Origin: Christiangramia crocea
Lineage (GTDB): Bacteria > Bacteroidota > Bacteroidia > Flavobacteriales > Flavobacteriaceae
Assembly (NCBI RefSeq): GCF_022410465.1
Contig: NZ_JAJSON010000005.1
Location: 1 to 64,000 of the forward strand
DNA: 64,000 bases
Reading direction: 5' to 3'
Translations under genes and position numbers: made by a program
Part shown: piece by piece, positions 30,117 to 39,199 of the stretch
Layout: every line of letters starts with the position of its first letter
Numbering within the stretch: the first letter of the stretch is position 1
The notes under the pieces: generated by a model
Database searches by the model: none
What the model saw: the letters and a program-made list of their open reading frames with translations, nothing else
Told to the model about the DNA's origin: nothing

Positions 30117-30991
30117 TGGAAGCCTTTGTTGGAACTGGAGTGGCTCTTATCACTCCATTTAAAGAGGATTTAAGTGTGGATACTGAAGCTTTGGCCGCTC
30201 TTGTCAAAGACCAGATCAAAAATGGTATCGACTATCTTGTGGTGCTTGGAACTACGGCTGAAAGCGCTACCCTTACTTCAGAAGAAAAGGAGCTGATAAA
30301 ATCTGAAGTGAAAAAGGCGAATGATGGTAAACTTCCTTTGGTATTGGGTATTGGAGGAAACAATACGGCTGGGGTGGTAGACGAGATAAAGTCTGCAGAC
30401 CTGGCTGGTTTTGATGCCATACTATCGGTTTCTCCATATTATAACAAACCCACTCAGGAAGGCATTTTTCGTCATTTCAAAGCAGTTTCAGAAGCGTCGC
30501 CACTGCCGATTATCCTTTATAATGTTCCGGGCAGAACCTCTTCTAATGTTTTACCCGAAACCATTAACCGTATTGCCCGGGAGCTGGATAACGTGATAGG
30601 AGTAAAAGAGGCGGCTGGTGATATTGTACAGGCCATGAAACTTATTAGCCTGGTGCCTGAAGATTTTAAAGTGATCTCCGGAGACGATATGATCACCCTC
30701 CCCATGACTCTTGCAGGGGGACAAGGTGTGATATCTGTGATAGGCCAGGGACTTCCAGGAGAATTTTCAGATATGGTGAGAGCAGGGCTGGAAGGCAGGG
30801 TGAAAGAAGCCTATGAACTTCACTATAGGATAGCTCCTTCCATAGAGCTTATTTTTGCTGAAGGGAATCCGGCAGGGATCAAGGCTTTATTATCAAAAAA
30901 GGGAATGATAAGCAATGTTCTGAGACTTCCGCTGGTAGAGGCCAGTGAGTCTTTACAATCAAGAATAAATGCATTTGTGGATAAATTCTGA
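30116..30991 (+). CDS. dapA: 4-hydroxy-tetrahydrodipicolinate synthase
   Basis: A 291-residue TIM-barrel enzyme that condenses pyruvate with aspartate semialdehyde, the first committed step to lysine and diaminopimelate. The Schiff-base lysine is Lys164 in GVKEAAGD, Tyr135 lies in LYNVPGR, and [10 protein letters not shown] holds the conserved threonines. It partners with dapF at 13670-14455 in the same pathway. It is coupled to the DUF6913 gene by a TGATG junction. Confidence 0.96.
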   Translation: MEAFVGTGVALITPFKEDLSVDTEALAALVKDQIKNGIDYLVVLGTTAESATLTSEEKELIKSEVKKANDGKLPLVLGIGGNNTAGVVDEIKSADLAGFDAILSVSPYYNKPTQEGIFRHFKAVSEASPLPIILYNVPGRTSSNVLPETINRIARELDNVIGVKEAAGDIVQAMKLISLVPEDFKVISGDDMITLPMTLAGGQGVISVIGQGLPGEFSDMVRAGLEGRVKEAYELHYRIAPSIELIFAEGNPAGIKALLSKKGMISNVLRLPLVEASESLQSRINAFVDKF

Positions 30992-31103
30992 TAGCTCAGG
31001 GATCAGAATTTTTCAGAAAAGGACCTCCCGGACTACAATAAACCCTTAAAAACAGGGTTATTTGGCTAGTTCAGGAAAGTTTTTTTTATAGTAACAAAAA
31101 ATG

Positions 31104-31111
31104 TATTTTTG
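31104..31111 (+). promoter_or_regulatory. -7 element of the bamD-rpoZ-coaBC-porD-recN run
   Basis: TATTTTTG is an exact TAnnTTTG match ending 19 bp before the bamD ATG at 31131. Its presence within the longer open frame argues for that later start. No TTG stands at the expected -33 position. Confidence 0.5.
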
Positions 31112-31130
31112 CCAGATGTTTTTACGTATC

Positions 31131-31940
31131 ATGAAAAAAGGAATTCTCGTTTTAAGTTTGCTAATGCTAACGCTGTCCTGCGGTGAGTATCAGAAATTAC
31201 TTAAGAGTGATGAGACCGCTGCGAAATATAGCACGGCAGAGGAATTATATAACGAAGGCAAGGAAGAAGACAGTAATAAGAAGCTGAGAAAGTCTTTAAG
31301 ATTGCTGGAACAGATTGAGCCTCAATTCCGTGGGAAGCCTCAGGGCCAGAGAATAGTTTTCCTGCTGGCAGATACGTATTACCTTCTTGGGGATTATTAC
31401 CTGTCTCCTTTTCAGTTTGAAAGATTCCTTCAGCTGTATCCCGATAGCGAAAAGGCTGAAGAAGCGGTTTATAAAAGAGCAGCCAGTTTCTATTACCGAT
31501 CTCCAAGATATAATCTTGACCAGACAGATACCCATAAAGCAATTGAAGAATTACAGGTCTACCTGAATAAATATCCTGATGGGGAATTTGTAGCGCCTGC
31601 CAATGAAATGGCTACCGAGCTCAGGATCAAGCTGGAGAAGAAGGCATACGAGATCGCCAAACAATATCACCATACCGAATATTACAAGGCGGCAATCGCA
31701 TCCTTCAATAATTTTATCGCTGATTATCCCGGATCTCCTTTTAGAGAGGCAGCATACTACTACAGGTTCGATTCGGCCTATAAACTGGCGATCAACAGTT
31801 TTCAGGTTTTGATGGAAGATCGGTTAAAAGAAGCAAGAGAATTTTATAATTCATATAAAAAATACTATCCTGAAGGGGAGTATATTCCGCAACTGGAAGA
31901 ATCCTTATCAGATATTGACAAAAGGTTACAAAATTTTTAA
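31131..31940 (+). CDS. bamD: Outer membrane assembly lipoprotein BamD
   Basis: I start at the ATG at 31131 (269 residues); an upstream ATG at 31101 would place the -7 element inside the gene and spoil the signal. The lipobox ends at Cys17 (LTLSC). TPR-like helices follow: AEELYNEGK, FLLADTYYLLGDY, QFERFLQLYPDSEKAEEAVY, AIASFNNFIADYPGSPFREAA. As part of the BAM complex it helps fold outer-membrane beta-barrels. It lies 8 bp before rpoZ. Confidence 0.93.
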   Translation: MKKGILVLSLLMLTLSCGEYQKLLKSDETAAKYSTAEELYNEGKEEDSNKKLRKSLRLLEQIEPQFRGKPQGQRIVFLLADTYYLLGDYYLSPFQFERFLQLYPDSEKAEEAVYKRAASFYYRSPRYNLDQTDTHKAIEELQVYLNKYPDGEFVAPANEMATELRIKLEKKAYEIAKQYHHTEYYKAAIASFNNFIADYPGSPFREAAYYYRFDSAYKLAINSFQVLMEDRLKEAREFYNSYKKYYPEGEYIPQLEESLSDIDKRLQNF

Positions 31941-31948
31941 TTTTAGGA

Positions 31949-32278
31949 ATGATGGATTTTAAGAAAATTGACGCACCGGTAAACACTACTACTATCGATA
32001 GAAATAAAGTAGATGAGCCAACCGGTAATATTTATGAAGCGATCTCGATAGTTGCGAAAAGAGCTACCCAGATCAATGGGGAGATCAAGAAGGAATTATT
32101 GGAAAAACTTGATGAATTTGCAACTTATAATGATTCTTTAGACGAGATCTTTGAGAATAAGGAGCAGATTGAAGTTTCCAAGTTCTACGAAAGACTTCCA
32201 AAACCACAGGCTCTTGCGATCCAGGAATGGCTTGAAGACAAGATCTACTGGCGTAATACTAAAGATACCGAAGAATAG
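31949..32278 (+). CDS. rpoZ: RNA polymerase omega subunit, Bacteroidota type
   Basis: A 109-residue protein matching the divergent Rpb6-like omega of this phylum. The core is NIYEAISIVAKRATQINGEIK near residue 26, which corresponds to the omega segment that clamps the beta' C-terminus. The double ATG leaves the start at 31949 or 31952. Its position between bamD and coaBC is the usual one in Flavobacteria, as rpoZ and coaBC are often neighbours. Confidence 0.9.
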   Translation: MMDFKKIDAPVNTTTIDRNKVDEPTGNIYEAISIVAKRATQINGEIKKELLEKLDEFATYNDSLDEIFENKEQIEVSKFYERLPKPQALAIQEWLEDKIYWRNTKDTEE

Positions 32279-32292
32279 AATCGGGCTCGAAC

Positions 32293-33501
32293 ATGTCTGT
32301 ACTTAAGGGCAAAAAAGTTTTGTTAGGCATTACCGGAGGTATTGCCGCTTTTAAGACTGCCGCATTAGTACGTCTGTTTATCAAATCCGGAGCTGAGGTT
32401 AGAGTAGTTATGACCACGGCCGCTAAAGAATTTATCACTCCGCTTACCCTGTCTACACTCTCAAAAAATGAGGTTTATACATCATTTACCGATGAGGAAG
32501 ACGAAAATGCGAAATGGAATAATCATGTTGAACTCGGCCTATGGGCCGATTTCATGCTTATAGCCCCTGCTACAGCAAATACACTGTCTAAAATGGCCTC
32601 TGGAAATAGCGATAATTTTCTACTGGCCACCTACCTTTCGGCTAAATGTCCCGTGTTCTTCGCTCCGGCGATGGACCTGGACATGTATAAACATCCATCT
32701 ACCAAAAATAGTTTTAGGATCCTGCAGGAATATGGTAATATCATGATCCCGGCGGGAGAAGGAGAGCTGGCCAGCGGTTTACATGGTGAAGGCAGAATGG
32801 CCGAGCCTGAAGAAATCCTGAAATTCCTGGAAGATCATTTTTCTGAAAATCTGCCACTAAAAGGTAAAAAGGTGCTTATCACAGCAGGTCCTACATACGA
32901 AGCTATAGATCCTGTACGTTTTATAGGAAATCATTCTACCGGAAAAATGGGATATGAGCTTGCTGAAACAGCTCATAGACTTGGTGCGGAGGTTACACTT
33001 GTCTCGGGCCCCACTCATTTGACCATAGATGAGGAAAAGATCAATTTGGTAAGGGTAACCAGTACCCATGATATGTACGAAGCCGTAGGTGCAAATTTCA
33101 ATAATGCCGATGTTTTCATCGCTTCGGCCGCTGTCGCCGATTACAGACCTAAAACAGTGGCAAATGAGAAAATAAAAAAGACAGATGATTCGCTTAGCCT
33201 TGAGCTCACAAAGACGGAGGATATCCTGGCCAGTATGGGAGAAAGGAAAAAGCATCAAAAATTAATTGGCTTTGCGCTGGAAACGACCAATGAAGTTGAA
33301 AATGCAAGAAATAAGCTGAAAAGAAAGAATCTTGATTTTATTGTATTAAATTCACTGAATGATGAAGGTGCCGGGTTTAGGACAGACACCAATAAAGTAA
33401 GTATTATTTATCCTGACAGAAAAAAGGATTTTGAACTTAAACCCAAGAAAGAAGTTGCCCGGGATATTTTAAACGAGATCATAGAATTGCTGAATGCGTA
33501 A
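32293..33501 (+). CDS. coaBC: Bifunctional phosphopantothenoylcysteine decarboxylase/synthase
   Basis: A 402-residue fusion for coenzyme A synthesis. The flavin-dependent CoaC half (about 1-185) shows KVLLGITGGIAAFKTAALVR, IAPATANTLSKMASG and FFAPAMDLDMY. The CoaB half begins KKVLITAGPTYEAIDPVRFIGN..TGKMG. coaE for the last CoA step is also in this window (39196-39801). It overlaps porD by 8 bp. Confidence 0.97.
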   Translation: MSVLKGKKVLLGITGGIAAFKTAALVRLFIKSGAEVRVVMTTAAKEFITPLTLSTLSKNEVYTSFTDEEDENAKWNNHVELGLWADFMLIAPATANTLSKMASGNSDNFLLATYLSAKCPVFFAPAMDLDMYKHPSTKNSFRILQEYGNIMIPAGEGELASGLHGEGRMAEPEEILKFLEDHFSENLPLKGKKVLITAGPTYEAIDPVRFIGNHSTGKMGYELAETAHRLGAEVTLVSGPTHLTIDEEKINLVRVTSTHDMYEAVGANFNNADVFIASAAVADYRPKTVANEKIKKTDDSLSLELTKTEDILASMGERKKHQKLIGFALETTNEVENARNKLKRKNLDFIVLNSLNDEGAGFRTDTNKVSIIYPDRKKDFELKPKKEVARDILNEIIELLNA

Positions 33502-34381
33502 GATTTTAAGTATCATATTTGTTTTTGTGGGATTGCAGTTTAGTAATGCCCAGCAGCTTAATTGTGAGGTGATCATCAATGCCGAACAAACAGGCCAAAC
33601 AAATCTTTCAGTATTCAAAACCCTTCAAAGGGCTTTGAATGAGTTCGTAAATCAAACCAGTTGGACAGAACAGGATTTTCAGAGTCATGAGCGTATTAAC
33701 TGCAGCATGTTCATAACCATCTCCAGTTTTGAAGGCGAGAGTTTTAACGGTAGTATCCAGGTGCAGTCTTCCAGGCCGGTTTACGGAACCTCGATGATCA
33801 CTCCCGTTTTTAATTTTAATGATGAGCAGTTAAGTTTTAACTACAGGGAATACCAGCCATTAAACTACAGTCAGAATACTTATACTTCAAATCTTGTTTC
33901 GGTAATTTCATTTTACGTTTATACTATACTCGGGCTCGATGCAGATACCTTCGCGCCTGAAGGAGGAACCCCTTACTTTGAGGAGGCAAACAGGATTGTC
34001 ACTACTGCCCAGCAGGGTAATTCGCAGGGCTGGCGTGGAGCTGATGGGCAAAGGTCCAGATACAGACTCAACGCAGATCTACTTGCCAATACCTATGCCG
34101 AATACCGCGATGCCCTTTACGAATATCACCGGTTAGGACTAGATGTAATGCATGAAGATGTGCTTGCGGGAAAGGAAGGCATCGCCGAAGCCTTGAAAAA
34201 GCTTGAAGTGATGAACCGTAGAAGGAATAACTCCCTGTTGCTGCGTGTCTTTTTTGATGCCAAGGCTGATGAGATCTCCCAGGTATATTCGGGAGGACCG
34301 GCCATTAATAGTGATGAGCTCCTGCAAACACTCAACAATATTGCCCCAAGGTATTCCAAAAACTGGAGAAATATTCAGTAG
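33494..34381 (+). CDS. porD: PorD-type (DUF4835) type IX secretion-associated protein
   Basis: A 295-residue exported protein with a signal peptide ending near FSNAQQ (residue 20). QLNCEVIINA and the NFNDEQLSFNYREYQPL segment are characteristic of DUF4835, known as PorD and required for or associated with T9SS function. The C-terminal RYSKNWRNIQ is also typical. It lies in the conserved order coaBC-porD-recN. A T9SS client is encoded at 42369-47240, but no other secretion component lies in the window. Confidence 0.88.
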   Translation: MRKILSIIFVFVGLQFSNAQQLNCEVIINAEQTGQTNLSVFKTLQRALNEFVNQTSWTEQDFQSHERINCSMFITISSFEGESFNGSIQVQSSRPVYGTSMITPVFNFNDEQLSFNYREYQPLNYSQNTYTSNLVSVISFYVYTILGLDADTFAPEGGTPYFEEANRIVTTAQQGNSQGWRGADGQRSRYRLNADLLANTYAEYRDALYEYHRLGLDVMHEDVLAGKEGIAEALKKLEVMNRRRNNSLLLRVFFDAKADEISQVYSGGPAINSDELLQTLNNIAPRYSKNWRNIQ

Positions 34382-34439
34382 CCTTTTTGGTTGATTTCAA
34401 TTTTTTTCTCCCGTATATTTAGCACAAATTTTAACCGAT

Positions 34440-36092
34440 TTGCTTACATCCCTTTCTATAAAGAACTATGCGCTAATTGAAGATATCAATATAGATCTTC
34501 AGTCCGGATTTACCATAATAACAGGAGAGACGGGGGCGGGAAAATCAATTATGCTTGGTGCTTTGGGCTTGTTGCTGGGAGACCGGGCCGATTTTAGTTC
34601 TATCAGGAATTCAGAAAAGAAATGCGTGATAGAAGGGAATTTCAGCATTTCTAATTATAAACTGGAGAATTTTTTTAAAAAGGAAGATCTGGATTATGAG
34701 CCCGTTAGCATCATCAGGCGGGAAATATTACCTTCCGGAAAATCAAGAGCTTTTATTAATGATACTCCGGTTAAGATCACGGCACTTCAAAAACTGGGTG
34801 GCTATCTTATAGATATACACAGCCAGCATGAAACCCTGAGTCTGGGGAATTCAGATTATCAGTTCGAGGTAATAGATACCATCGCTAAAAGTGAGGCTCT
34901 TATCATCCAGTATAAGAAGGAGTTAAAGGAATACAAAGCCTTGCTTGCCCGTTGTGAAGAATTGAAAGAGGAGCAATCCCAGGCTGCTAAGGAATATGAT
35001 TATAATCTCTTCCTTCTTAACGAACTTGAAGAAGCTGGTCTTAAGTCAGGAATGCAGGAGGAGCTGGAAGAAAGGTACGAGGAGCTCAACAATGTAGAGG
35101 AACTTACCGAAAACCTCAGTTCAGCCATTAATTATTTGCAGCAGGAAGAGATAGGTAGTCTGGAGAGTTTAAAGTCTGTAAGGACTAATCTATCCAGGAT
35201 CGCTCAGTTTTCTTCCAATTATGAAAATTTCTATGAACGTATACAGAGTGTGATCATAGAACTCGATGACCTCGAGGCCGAGATGACCAGTGCACTGGAA
35301 AGAATAGAGGCTAATCCCGAAGAACTCGAGGTGGTGAATCAGAAACTTCAGCTTATCTATAATCTCCAAAAGAAGCATAATGCGGAGGATGTGGACGAAC
35401 TCATCAATATCATGAATGAACTTCGTGAAAAGGTGTCGGTAACCGAAAACGCCGAGGCACTCCTTGATGAGGTTCAGGCCGCCATTGGGGAACAGGAATC
35501 TGTACTTTCCAGAACTGCGGACGAACTACATCAGAAAAGGGAAAAGATTGTTCCTGCCTTTATTGAACAGACCGAGCAGATACTTAAAGATCTCGGGATG
35601 CCAAACGCGAGGCTTAACATTGAACTGGAACAGGGAAAGGATTTCCTTTCCAATGGACGGGACAGGCTGGAATGGTACCTTGCAGCTAACAAGGGAGGAA
35701 GTTTTAAAGAAATAAAAAAGGCAGCTTCAGGAGGGGAACTTTCTCGTATCATGCTCGCTGTGAAAAGTATCCTCGCTGCTCAAAGCAACCTGCCTACTAT
35801 CATTTTTGACGAGATAGACACCGGTGTTTCGGGAGAGATCGCCCAGAAAATGGGAGAGATCCTTCAGAAGATGGGTAATAATATGCAGGTGGTCGCGATC
35901 ACTCATCTCCCGCAAATAGCAGGAAAAGGAGCTACTCATTTCAAGATCTTCAAGGAAGATAACGAGCAGGTTACACAAACCAAGATCATCAGGCTGGAAG
36001 AAAAAGATAGAATAGAAGAGCTTGCTCTCATGCTGGGCGGTAATACCAAAAGCGATTCGGCCAGAGCACACGCAAAGGCGTTGCTAAATTAG
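34440..36092 (+). CDS. recN: DNA repair protein RecN
   Basis: A 550-residue SMC-like ATPase. N-terminal MLTSLSIKNYALIEDINID and Walker A GETGAGKS (about 31-38) start the head. Long coiled coils (about 150-350) follow, then the C-terminal head with ASGGELSRIMLA and FDEIDTGVSGE. It acts early at double-strand breaks, holding DNA ends. The start is TTG at 34440; this gives the family-conserved N-terminus and there is no ATG at that position. TATATTTA at 34413-34420 is a near match to a -7 element, but very close to the start. Confidence 0.96.
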   Translation: MLTSLSIKNYALIEDINIDLQSGFTIITGETGAGKSIMLGALGLLLGDRADFSSIRNSEKKCVIEGNFSISNYKLENFFKKEDLDYEPVSIIRREILPSGKSRAFINDTPVKITALQKLGGYLIDIHSQHETLSLGNSDYQFEVIDTIAKSEALIIQYKKELKEYKALLARCEELKEEQSQAAKEYDYNLFLLNELEEAGLKSGMQEELEERYEELNNVEELTENLSSAINYLQQEEIGSLESLKSVRTNLSRIAQFSSNYENFYERIQSVIIELDDLEAEMTSALERIEANPEELEVVNQKLQLIYNLQKKHNAEDVDELINIMNELREKVSVTENAEALLDEVQAAIGEQESVLSRTADELHQKREKIVPAFIEQTEQILKDLGMPNARLNIELEQGKDFLSNGRDRLEWYLAANKGGSFKEIKKAASGGELSRIMLAVKSILAAQSNLPTIIFDEIDTGVSGEIAQKMGEILQKMGNNMQVVAITHLPQIAGKGATHFKIFKEDNEQVTQTKIIRLEEKDRIEELALMLGGNTKSDSARAHAKALLN

Positions 36093-36156
36093 TATTGGGA
36101 TATCACAAATGAGATGTTAACCCGGCACAGCCTTTCAATTTTAAGAATAAGTATCT

Positions 36157-36202
36157 GAGATTGCCTTGTTTCGCTCCGTCACACTCCGCTCGCAATGACT
36201 CT
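36157..36202. repeat. Dispersed intergenic repeat, imperfect palindrome
   Basis: The segment runs from GAGATTGCC through TTTCGCTCCGTC to CGCTCGCAATGACTC. Its ends are imperfect inverted copies of ATTGC/GCAAT. Elements with this GATTGC...GCAATGAC layout are scattered in intergenic regions of many Bacteroidota. It sits in the 235-bp gap between recN and fabI, which otherwise holds only the fabI promoter region (TATATTTA at about 36292-36299). Confidence 0.55.
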
Positions 36203-36327
36203 TAGTTATAAAAACTTATTAGTGAAGTTTTTTGATCAGTTTCATTTTCTGATAACTGATAACTGCAAGAAGCCATTTCAAACAACTTTGCTATATTTAC
36301 AGCCTACAACCACAAAATATAAATCAC

Positions 36328-37149
36328 ATGTCATATAACCTGCTTAAAGGTAAAAGAGGAATCATTTTTGGAGCCCTGGATGAAAATTCAATCGCCTGGA
36401 AAACTGCCGAAACAGTACACGCTGAAGGTGGAAAATTTGTGTTAACCAATGCGCCTATCGCAATGAGAATGGGAAGCATAAAGGAACTTGCCGAAAAGAC
36501 AGGCTCTGAGATCATTCCGGCCGATGCGACGAATGTTGAAGACCTTGAGAACCTGGTGGACAAGGCTACAGAGGTCCTTGGCGGGAAGATAGATTTTGTT
36601 CTTCATTCCATTGGAATGTCTGTGAACGTTAGAAAGGGAAATCATTATACCAATATGAATTATGATTTCACTACCAAGGGATGGGATGTTTCTGCCGTTT
36701 CTTTCCATAAGACCATGCAGGTGCTTTATAAGAAAGATGCCATGAACGAATGGGGTAGCATCGTAGCCCTGAGTTATATGGCAGCCCAGAGGGTATTCCC
36801 TGATTATAATGATATGGCAGATAATAAGGCATACCTGGAATCTATTGCACGAAGCTTCGGATATTTCTTCGGAAAGGATAAAAAAGTAAGGGTAAATACC
36901 ATTTCCCAATCACCAACACCAACTACTGCAGGGCAGGGGGTTAAAGGTTTTGACGGATTCATTTCATTTGCAGAAAAGATGTCTCCGCTGGGGAATGCAA
37001 CTGCCCAGGAATGTGCCGAATATACCGTGACTATGTTCTCTGACTATACTAAAAAAGTGACTTTACAAAACCTGTTTCATGATGGTGGTTTCTCTAATAC
37101 CGGAGTAAGCCAGGAGGTGATGGAGGCCTTTATAAAAGACGAAGAATAA
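36328..37149 (+). CDS. fabI: Enoyl-[acyl-carrier-protein] reductase FabI
   Basis: A 273-residue short-chain reductase that completes each fatty-acid elongation cycle using NAD(P)H. The nucleotide site starts GKRGIIFGALDENSIAWK. The catalytic Tyr-x6-Lys is in FPDYNDMADNKAYLES, after SYMAAQRV, aligning with E. coli Tyr156 and Lys163. The loop SPTPTTAG corresponds to the flexible substrate-binding loop. It is a single gene with a terminator containing a repeat. Triclosan sensitivity would be expected of FabI but is not tested here. Confidence 0.96.
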   Translation: MSYNLLKGKRGIIFGALDENSIAWKTAETVHAEGGKFVLTNAPIAMRMGSIKELAEKTGSEIIPADATNVEDLENLVDKATEVLGGKIDFVLHSIGMSVNVRKGNHYTNMNYDFTTKGWDVSAVSFHKTMQVLYKKDAMNEWGSIVALSYMAAQRVFPDYNDMADNKAYLESIARSFGYFFGKDKKVRVNTISQSPTPTTAGQGVKGFDGFISFAEKMSPLGNATAQECAEYTVTMFSDYTKKVTLQNLFHDGGFSNTGVSQEVMEAFIKDEE

Positions 37150-37157
37150 ATTACCAG

Positions 37158-37235
37158 AACCAGCTGAAAAAAATCCTTTGTCACTTCGAGCAGAGTCTGG
37201 AAGCAAGACAGGATAATTCTTCAGCTGGTTTTTTT
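37158..37235 (+). terminator. Terminator of fabI with a repeat in its loop
   Basis: A perfect 11-bp stem (37158-37168 with 37220-37230) is followed by a T-run. The long loop can pair further: ATCC with GGAT and TGTC with GACA. It contains a TCACTTCGAGCAGAGTC segment of the type found in dispersed flavobacterial repeats. Confidence 0.65.
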
Positions 37236-37248
37236 ATAACTTGCTTTC

Positions 37249-38265
37249 ATGCAGCCCGAATACTCATTCATCATTCCGGTTTATAATCGTCCCGAGGAGA
37301 TAAGGGAACTGCTGGAAAGCATGCGAAAACTTCCTGCTACAGTTGCTTTTGAAGTAGTGATCATCGAAGACGGCTCCGATCTTAGTTCAGAAGAAGTAGT
37401 AAAAGAGTATTCAAACCAGTTGAATATTTCTTATTACTTCAAGGCAAATTCGGGTCCCGGTGATTCCCGTAACTACGGGATGAAAATGGCTGAAGCAGAC
37501 TATTTCCTTATCCTTGATTCTGATGTTATCCTCCCCGAAGATTATTTGCAGAATGTACATGAGTTCCTTTCTGCTAATTCGTGTGACTGTTTTGGAGGTC
37601 CTGATGCGGCGCATCCTTCTTTCAGCAATGTTCAGAAGGCCATAGATTACAGTATGACCTCTTTTTTTACCACCGGTGGTATAAGGGGTGGCAGGAAGGG
37701 AGTGAACGAATTTCAGCCACGTAGTTTCAATATGGGTATTAGCCGGGAAGCTTTTGAAAGCAGCGGAGGTTTTGGCCAGATACATCCCGGCGAGGACCCC
37801 GATCTAAGCCTGAGACTAAAGAAAGATGGCTTTAGCATTTGTCTTATAGCCGATGCAAAAGTATTTCACAAACGAAGGATAGACTGGAATAAGTTCTATA
37901 TTCAGGTGAAGAAATTCGGCCTCGTGAGGCCTATATTGAATAAATGGCATCCCGGTTCGGCAAAGATCACCTACTGGTTCCCTACTGTATTTATTTTAGG
38001 TTTACTCTTTGCTACTGCTATGGCAGCTTTAGGAGAAGTTTTCTATATTGGTCTTTATCTTATTTATTTCCTAATTATTGGCATGGATGCTGCGATAAAA
38101 TATAAAAGTATTTATATTGGGCTACTCGCTATAAGGGCTGTGATCGTTCAATTTTCGGGATATGGTGTAGGTTTTTTAAAGTCTACCATTAAAACAGGGA
38201 TTATGAAAAAACAGCCTGAAAAGGAGTTTCCCCAGTTATTTTTTAAAAAAAGTACAGGTGCTTAA
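37249..38265 (+). CDS. Family 2 glycosyltransferase
   Basis: A 338-residue GT2 enzyme. The N-terminal catalytic domain has YSFIIPVYNRPEEI, VVIIEDGSDLSSEE and the DXD-type LILDSDV, then GEDPDLSLRLKKDGF as the acceptor-side acidic motif. Two to three hydrophobic helices near residues 240-300 anchor it in the inner membrane. It transfers a sugar to an unknown acceptor, perhaps a lipid or an envelope glycan. It overlaps the YbbR gene by 8 bp. Confidence 0.9.
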   Translation: MQPEYSFIIPVYNRPEEIRELLESMRKLPATVAFEVVIIEDGSDLSSEEVVKEYSNQLNISYYFKANSGPGDSRNYGMKMAEADYFLILDSDVILPEDYLQNVHEFLSANSCDCFGGPDAAHPSFSNVQKAIDYSMTSFFTTGGIRGGRKGVNEFQPRSFNMGISREAFESSGGFGQIHPGEDPDLSLRLKKDGFSICLIADAKVFHKRRIDWNKFYIQVKKFGLVRPILNKWHPGSAKITYWFPTVFILGLLFATAMAALGEVFYIGLYLIYFLIIGMDAAIKYKSIYIGLLAIRAVIVQFSGYGVGFLKSTIKTGIMKKQPEKEFPQLFFKKSTGA

Positions 38266-39199
38266 GAGACGAACTTTTAAAAGATCAAGTTTGAAGACCT
38301 TCAGTTTTTTTCTGGGGTTTGCAGCTGTTGTATGGGTACTGGTTCAGTTTTCAAAGACCTATACTCAATTGATAGAAGTGCCTCTTAATTATATAAATGC
38401 ACCGCTGGATAAGAGTATTTCTGATGAAAAACCAGACCATGTGGATCTGCAGTTACAGGACAATGGTTTTAGCATCTATTATTATAAGATATTCAATCCC
38501 GGGCTTACCGTAGACCTTTCAAAAGCCAGGGAAACCGAAGATAACCTAGTTTACCGTCTCGAAAATCATCTTTCGGAGATAGAAGAACAGCTGAAGATAG
38601 ATTTTGAAAAATCCAGGATCATTCAGGAGGAGATTCTGATACCTTTTCAGTTTAAAAAAGAGAAGATGGTGAAAGTGCTTCCCAATATTGAGGTGAACTA
38701 TGCGGTGGGATATTCAGCCAGCGAGCCGGTTAGACTTGAGCCCGATTCCGTTAAGGTGAGTGGACCCAGGAAGATCATAGACAGCATCATTACAGTTCCC
38801 ACTAGAACTATAAAACTTAACAGAGTGAACCAGGACCTTAACGGGACTGTGGAGATCGATACTTCAGATCTCGGAATGCTGAGCTTTTATGAGAATACGG
38901 TGAATTATTACCAAGAGGTTAGTAAATTTACTGAGGGTAGTGCCGAAATTCCGGTGGATGTCATCAACGTTCCTGAAGGTTTGAATCTTGCCTATTTTCC
39001 TAAAACCGTGATAGTATATTACCAGGTTAACCTGAAAGAGTTTGATAATGTAAGCGCTGCAGATTTCAGGGTGGTCTGTGATTATGAGAGTGTCTCTGAA
39101 GGGGATGATTACATGATGGCCCAGATAGTGGAAAAACCCGGGTTTATCAATAACCTGAGGCTTAATGAACGCAGGATACAATTTGTTATCAAAAGATGA
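38258..39199 (+). CDS. YbbR-like domain protein
   Basis: A 313-residue protein with one membrane helix (about 15-32) and then two to three YbbR-like beta domains. EPDSVKVSGPRKIIDSI near residue 160 is the characteristic strand-turn motif. In Firmicutes, YbbR (CdaR) regulates the c-di-AMP cyclase CdaA, but no cyclase gene is adjacent here. The start is GTG at 38258, overlapping the glycosyltransferase by 8 bp; coaE follows with a 4-bp overlap. Function in Bacteroidota is not established. Confidence 0.85.
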   Translation: MLKRRTFKRSSLKTFSFFLGFAAVVWVLVQFSKTYTQLIEVPLNYINAPLDKSISDEKPDHVDLQLQDNGFSIYYYKIFNPGLTVDLSKARETEDNLVYRLENHLSEIEEQLKIDFEKSRIIQEEILIPFQFKKEKMVKVLPNIEVNYAVGYSASEPVRLEPDSVKVSGPRKIIDSIITVPTRTIKLNRVNQDLNGTVEIDTSDLGMLSFYENTVNYYQEVSKFTEGSAEIPVDVINVPEGLNLAYFPKTVIVYYQVNLKEFDNVSAADFRVVCDYESVSEGDDYMMAQIVEKPGFINNLRLNERRIQFVIKR

